Of a stretch of DNA of 64,000 bases, positions 60,300 to 64,000 are shown piece after piece. Every line of letters begins with the position of its first letter. Position 1 is the first letter of the stretch. Both the position numbers and the translations under genes were made by a program. This stretch comes from CAZWBR01 sp964632305 (GTDB lineage: Bacteria; Bacteroidota; Bacteroidia; Bacteroidales; Prolixibacteraceae): contig CAZWBR010000015.1 of assembly GCA_964632305.1 (NCBI GenBank), forward strand, positions 1 to 64,000. Reading direction: 5' to 3'. The notes under the pieces are model-generated. The model saw nothing but the letters and a program-made list of their open reading frames with translations, was not told the origin of the DNA and did no database searches.

Positions 60300-61079
60300 A
60301 TGAAGATCAGATACCAGGTTGCCCCCGAATTTCAATCCCTCGATAAATGGATCAGTGAGTTGCCCTCTTTCTTCCCGGCCAACGGCTCTACCTTTTTCAA
60401 GAACCGCAACGAGATCAAGGTCTTTGAGGTGGATGGGATCCGGCTGAACGTGAAAGAGTTTAAGGTTCCCAACCTGGTCAACCGCTTCATCTATGTCTAT
60501 CTTCGCGGATCCAAGGCGGCCCGTTCTTTTAGCTATGCCCGCAAATTCAGGGGATTGGGCATCTCCACTCCCCAGGCGGTGGGTTATGCCGAATGTGTGG
60601 AGAAGGGGCTGTTGACCAGGAGCTATTTCGCTTCCCTTCATCACGATTATGATTATACATTGCGCGAAGTGCTGACCTTTCCGGCTGAACGCAAAGATGA
60701 AATATTCCGGCAGTGGGTCCGGTTCACCTATGAAAAACTTCACCGCAACGGGATCTTCCACCTCGACTATTCGCAGGGCAATACGCTGATCAAAGAGGCG
60801 AACGGGAGCTACTCATTTAGTATTGTGGATTTAAACCGGATGAAATTTGGTCCGATCTCCTTTAAGAAGGGTCTGACCAACTTTTGCCAGTTGGGTATCG
60901 ACGAGCATATCCTGAGGGTGGTAGCCCACGAATATGCCCGAATCTGTCAACAGGACGGGGAAAAAGCTTTTGATTACCTGGTCAGCTTCTACCAAAAGAG
61001 CGACGCTTCCAAAAAGCGTTGGGAAGAGACTAAGAAATTCTGGCGTCGGATTTTCAGATCCGGTCGCGCCGTAAAATGA
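60300..61079 (+). CDS. Lipopolysaccharide kinase, Kdo/WaaP family
   Basis: The 259-residue protein has a protein-kinase-like fold: an N-lobe with NVKEFKVP (ATP lysine), the catalytic loop HLDYSQGNTLI (about 157-167, with aspartate and asparagine) and VDLNRMKFG as the DFG equivalent. The family phosphorylates Kdo or heptose in the LPS core on the inner face of the membrane. The neighbouring glycosyltransferases and heptosyltransferase-like gene support a core-oligosaccharide role. The 3' end overlaps the convergent glycosyltransferase gene by 26 bp. Confidence 0.85.
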   Translation: MKIRYQVAPEFQSLDKWISELPSFFPANGSTFFKNRNEIKVFEVDGIRLNVKEFKVPNLVNRFIYVYLRGSKAARSFSYARKFRGLGISTPQAVGYAECVEKGLLTRSYFASLHHDYDYTLREVLTFPAERKDEIFRQWVRFTYEKLHRNGIFHLDYSQGNTLIKEANGSYSFSIVDLNRMKFGPISFKKGLTNFCQLGIDEHILRVVAHEYARICQQDGEKAFDYLVSFYQKSDASKKRWEETKKFWRRIFRSGRAVK

Positions 61080-61767
61080 ATTTTTTTAGGTAATACAACA
61101 CCGGATTTTTGTATTTGAGAAGCTTCCATGGCCGGCTTCCATGCGGCTGATGCAGCACCGGTAATCCTTTGGAAATATAGTTTTGAAAACCCAATTCGCG
61201 CGATTTGCGGGTGATCGGCACATCGAACCAGTCGAGCGACTCGGAGAGCTGGTTGAAATCGTACGCCATTAAGAAATTGTTGGTGAGTAGGGTACAGCAG
61301 AAGCTGATACTGTGTTCCGAGACGTAAGTACCTGCTTTTCCATCCCGGGCCGCATAAAGGTAAGGGAAATTGACATTGTTGTCCTGATCGACGGTCACAG
61401 CCCCGATCAGTCCGGCATCGGGCAATTCGTCAGCCAGACGGTTTAAGCCGTCGAGCGTGTCCGTTGAGATGACCACGTCCGATTCAATAATGACCAGGTG
61501 AGCTCCCTTCTTTAACGCCATCTCCCGGGCCATGATCAGGATGGTACGGTAGTTGGGCGATTTTTTAGTCGTGTGTTTCTCCAGTCCGATCACCTCGAAA
61601 CCAAACTGGCCGGCATGGCTGTCGAGCCACGTCCGGGTTGGCGCGGTGCTGAAATCGTCAAAAATATGATAGCTGTATTGCTTCGTGGCAGGGGCTATCG
61701 AAGCGACCGTTTCGCGGAGCGTATTCAGCGAATCTTTCACCGGGGTGATCAGGACTAAATCTTTCAC
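61054..61767 (-). CDS. Glycosyltransferase family 2-like protein
   Basis: From a GTG at 61767 the protein has 237 residues and begins KDLVLITPVKDSLNTLRETV, a normal GT-A start. The DxD-type site appears as IIESDVVIS (near 97-105). DWFDVPITRKSRELGF lies in the C-terminal acceptor region. It is short for the family but complete. The longer frame to 61845 is unlikely because a consensus promoter (61787-61819) lies inside it. The sugar and acceptor are unknown; the surroundings suggest surface polysaccharide or LPS core. Confidence 0.8.
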   Translation of the reverse strand: MKDLVLITPVKDSLNTLRETVASIAPATKQYSYHIFDDFSTAPTRTWLDSHAGQFGFEVIGLEKHTTKKSPNYRTILIMAREMALKKGAHLVIIESDVVISTDTLDGLNRLADELPDAGLIGAVTVDQDNNVNFPYLYAARDGKAGTYVSEHSISFCCTLLTNNFLMAYDFNQLSESLDWFDVPITRKSRELGFQNYISKGLPVLHQPHGSRPWKLLKYKNPVLYYLKKFILRRDRI

Positions 61768-61786
61768 AACGTAATTTTTAATGTGA

Positions 61787-61819
61787 CAAAAATAGAAAAA
61801 CAGATAAAGATGCCCAAAA
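61787..61819 (-). promoter_or_regulatory. Promoter that fixes a GTG start of the glycosyltransferase gene
   Basis: The minus strand has -33 TTTTG (61819-61815), a 20-bp spacer and -7 TATTTTTG (61794-61787). The start would be near 61780, 13 bp before the GTG at 61767. Confidence 0.65.
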
Positions 61820-61950
61820 CTGACAATTGCTGTTTTGTCCGACAAACATGTTTTTCATTTGGGAAGGATAAGAATCGGGGTGTTTCAGGATAGAGCGGGG
61901 ATTCGCATCGCTTTTTGAACGGAGAATTGGTCGGATAATTTAATGCGGTT

Positions 61951-62709
61951 TTATTTTTTACTAAACAGATTAATGATTGACGACAATTTCCTCTGGAACC
62001 GTAACGGACCGCCAAGTTGTCTGTATATAAAATCCTTATGTTTGATGTTAAGGAACGCGATCGTTTTTATCTTTCCTTCTTTTTTAACCCCTTTTCTGCG
62101 GGATACCTTTTTAATCCGGTAATAAAAACCGGTAAAGGGCAATTTTTTTACCTCGCCGCCATTTTTCAGCATCGAGATCCAAAACTCCCAGTCTTCGAAA
62201 CCCCAGGTCATCTCCTCGGCATAGCCGTTTATTCGTTCCCAGTCCGATTTGCGGTACATACTACAGGCGAAGATCATGTTTTTCCGGGCTAACTTACGGA
62301 GAGAGAATGCAGACAATTCCCATTTGCCGGTCTTATCACCAAAATATTCAGCTTCACAGTAAACAACTTTTATTGCCGGATCGCTGTCCAATACTTTTAC
62401 TGCCTCTCCAATATAGTTCGGGGAAATCCGGTCATCGGCATCGACCGGTAAAATATATTCGCCCGTACATAACGAAATTCCCCTGTTCCGTGCCACTGAC
62501 GGCCCCTGGTTTTGCTGTTTGTAGTATTTAATATTCGCGAATCTGTTCGCCAACCCGACGGCAACCGTTTCAGAGTTATCCGTTGAACCGTCATCAATGA
62601 TTACGATCTCGAGATTTTTATAACCCGACAGTAAAATTGATCCGATGGATTCTTCAAGGTATTGCCCTTGATTGAAGCAGGGCATAATAACCGAAACTTT
62701 TGTATTCAT
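61951..62709 (-). CDS. Glycosyltransferase family 2
   Basis: The 252-residue protein has a classical GT-A domain: VSVIMPCFNQGQYLEESI (5-22), VIIDDGSTDNS (about 38-48) and VDADDRISPNYI with the metal-binding DAD near 91. EEMTWGFEDWEFWISML is the ED-containing acceptor/catalytic-base region. It lacks membrane helices. A start two codons earlier (62715) is possible, but the -7 box TATCTTTG at 62736-62729 leaves more leader with 62709. Donor and acceptor are unknown. Confidence 0.9.
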   Translation of the reverse strand: MNTKVSVIMPCFNQGQYLEESIGSILLSGYKNLEIVIIDDGSTDNSETVAVGLANRFANIKYYKQQNQGPSVARNRGISLCTGEYILPVDADDRISPNYIGEAVKVLDSDPAIKVVYCEAEYFGDKTGKWELSAFSLRKLARKNMIFACSMYRKSDWERINGYAEEMTWGFEDWEFWISMLKNGGEVKKLPFTGFYYRIKKVSRRKGVKKEGKIKTIAFLNIKHKDFIYRQLGGPLRFQRKLSSIINLFSKK

Positions 62710-62728
62710 CCGCATGTTTTAGAAACGG

Positions 62729-62736
62729 CAAAGATA
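62729..62736 (-). promoter_or_regulatory. -7 box before the family 2 glycosyltransferase gene
   Basis: The minus-strand sequence TATCTTTG matches TAnnTTTG 20 bp before the ATG at 62709. A TTTTTG lies only 8 bp upstream, too close for a -33 element. Confidence 0.5.
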
Positions 62737-63115
62737 GTTTTTTTCAAAAATGTAGGCCGCATTTCTTATTTGGCGAACGCTCAAATGTAATCCGGTTTTT
62801 ATCAGGGTTATTGTCACTTTTGATTGTTATCATCTCCGGGGTTTCTCTAAGGTTCCTCTAAGGTTTCTGTAAGGTTCCTGTAAGCTCGGTTACAGGAACC
62901 TTACAGAAGGGTAGCAGAAACGAATCACTAACCCCGGCTTTAAGCCGGAGTTGAAAGGGAGGACTTCCTATCCTCAAGTTGTGAAGAACTCACTTGGGGA
63001 GAGGACCTAAGATCTCTTGAAATAATATTTACCAAATGGATCTTCCTATCCCGAAAGGCAAGATCGACCGTTCCGTTCCCCGAAAGGGGGAGAATCAAAG
63101 CCTGGATCGGGTGAG
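62737..63115. other. Intergenic region holding a fold-back repeat and small hairpins
   Basis: No credible gene lies in this stretch of about 380 bp. Besides the 11-nt array it has a hairpin (AACCCCGGCTTTAAGCCGGAGTT, near 62930-62953) and a short CCCCGAAAGGGG palindrome near 63079. A 79-codon plus frame (63036-63275) runs antisense into the heptosyltransferase gene and is not called. Confidence 0.5.
62840..62922. repeat. Fold-back array of 11-nt units (unit GGTTCCTGTAA)
   Basis: Four direct copies run GGTTTCTCTAA, GGTTCCTCTAA, GGTTTCTGTAA and GGTTCCTGTAA (62840-62883). After the spacer GCTCGG come inverted copies TTACAGGAACC (62890-62900), TTACAGAAGGG (62901-62911) and TAGCAGAAACG (62912-62922). 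The inner part forms a perfect 19-bp stem (62865-62883 with 62890-62908) with a 6-nt loop. Confidence 0.85.
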
Positions 63116-64000
63116 TCAGTTTTTGGTTTTCAGTACACCCAGTTCAACCAGTTTTTTATACACCTCACTTGTTTGTACCATTTCCATGCATCTGGGTTCG
63201 GGCCAGATGCAGGGTTTTTCGCCCTGGACCGAGCAGGGCCGGCATTTCAGACTGCTGGCAGGGATTTGGAGGTGATAATCGTCGGGCTGGTTGAGGGCCG
63301 AGAAGCCGAAGACCGGATGGGTGGCTCCCCAGATCGAGATAGTCGGCACACCCGACAGCGAGGCCAGGTGCATGTTGGAGGAGTCCATCGAGATCATCAG
63401 GTCGAGCTGGCGGATCATGGCCAGTTCCTCGGAGAGGGTAAATTTACCGGCTGCCAGGTAGATATTGTCGCCATATTCTTCCAGCTCTTTCAGCATCAGG
63501 ACCTCTTTCTCGCCGCCCCCGAAGAGGAAAAAGACGGCCTTGTGATGGGCATTGATCAGGGTGATCAGCTCCCTGAAATGGTCGAGTCCCCAGATCTTCG
63601 GCTGGGTGGGCGCAAAGGGAGAAAGTCCGATCTTGATATAGTCGTTCCCCGGAATTTTCCCGATGAAAAAGCTTCGGGCTACCTGGAACGATTCGGGCGA
63701 ATAATCGATGAAGGGCGCCTTACCTATTTTGCCTTTGATGCCTGCACGGAGGAAAGTCTCCAGATAGGTCGTGGTGGCATGTTTAATGGCCCGGAGATAT
63801 TTGGTGCGGATCAGGAATTCCTTCTCTTTTTGCTGTTTATCGATCCGGAAGGAGGGTGTACCGGAGCGGCGGAAGAGGAAGGAGATGAAACGGGTCAAGG
63901 CGGAGCCCTGCAAATCGACGACGGTGTCGAAGGGTCCCTGGGCTTTCAGGTCGCGGTAGAGCTTCAAGGGAGCGCTCCATCCCTGGTACTGCTGGTCGTT
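63116..64000 (-). CDS. Glycosyltransferase family 9 (heptosyltransferase-like), 5' end outside window
   Basis: The frame stays open to the window edge, so the N-terminus is missing; 294 residues are visible. The GT9 fold shows in FDTVVDLQGSALTR (N-terminal domain), IKIGLSPFAPTQPKIWGLDHFREL (start of the C-terminal domain) and the donor-binding LDLMISMDSSNMHLASLSGVPTISIWGATHP. ADP-heptose:LPS heptosyltransferases (WaaC/WaaF/RfaQ) share this layout. Nearby WaaP-like kinase and family 2 glycosyltransferases support LPS core synthesis. Heptose versus another donor sugar cannot be decided. Confidence 0.88.
   Translation of the reverse strand, partial: NDQQYQGWSAPLKLYRDLKAQGPFDTVVDLQGSALTRFISFLFRRSGTPSFRIDKQQKEKEFLIRTKYLRAIKHATTTYLETFLRAGIKGKIGKAPFIDYSPESFQVARSFFIGKIPGNDYIKIGLSPFAPTQPKIWGLDHFRELITLINAHHKAVFFLFGGGEKEVLMLKELEEYGDNIYLAAGKFTLSEELAMIRQLDLMISMDSSNMHLASLSGVPTISIWGATHPVFGFSALNQPDDYHLQIPASSLKCRPCSVQGEKPCIWPEPRCMEMVQTSEVYKKLVELGVLKTKN

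Overview
The window looks like a chromosomal segment of a Bacteroidota bacterium, most likely of the order Bacteroidales. Grounds: many genes are preceded by the phylum's -7 promoter box TAnnTTTG, several with a TTG/TTTG -33 element 18-20 bp upstream, and strong Shine-Dalgarno sequences are rare. The gene content also fits: a complete Bat (aerotolerance) operon, DUF4199 and DUF4301 proteins, an ilv-leu operon in Bacteroides-like order, paired M16 peptidases, and a fused patatin/outer-membrane-barrel protein. I see no prophage, transposase or CRISPR array, and the genes are densely packed and mostly on the minus strand.

Layout. 1-154: a truncated tRNA-Thr preceded by the SRP (4.5S) RNA gene on the same strand. 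454-1972: DUF4199 membrane protein and glycosyltransferase. 2025-6527: M16 peptidase pair, nitronate monooxygenase-like enzyme, methyltransferase. 6606-18381: one long branched-chain amino acid operon read leftwards (leader peptide, ilvD, ilvB, ilvN, ilvC, leuA, leuC, leuD, citramalate-synthase-like gene, leuB), controlled by what looks like a textbook ribosome-mediated attenuator. 18618-24559: PBP4-type peptidase, patatin-barrel protein, a surface protein with a carboxypeptidase-regulatory-like domain, DUF190. 24702-28722: enolase and a 7-deazaguanine/queuosine locus (queF, two diverged YhhQ transporters, queC) led by a candidate preQ1-I riboswitch. 28937-31653: SBF-like transporter and Xaa-Pro aminopeptidase. 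32236-40743: moxR, DUF58, one membrane protein, then batA to batE.

40890-44023: phosphodiester glycosidase, lysozyme-fold-like protein and AIM24 protein. 44214-52280: a tightly packed eight-gene operon (ThiL/AIR-synthase-like kinase, extended SDR, radical SAM/SPASM, UbiA prenyltransferase, Old-Yellow-Enzyme family reductase, dedicated acyl carrier protein, alpha-oxoamine synthase, DAG/sphingosine-kinase-like lipid kinase). This combination suggests an undescribed lipid or lipid-linked metabolite pathway and is the best candidate here for a new system. 52566-60286: housekeeping genes (truA, aroE, TPR protein, DUF4301, radical SAM TIGR01212, class IV aminotransferase, nitroreductase). 60300-64000: surface-glycan genes (WaaP-like kinase, two glycosyltransferases, and a heptosyltransferase cut by the window edge).

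Two intergenic regions (31911-31981 and 62840-62922) hold fold-back arrays of 11-nt units that share an ACAG(A/G)A core. No feature type I know explains them. All assignments come from reading the sequence; no database search or folding calculation was run.
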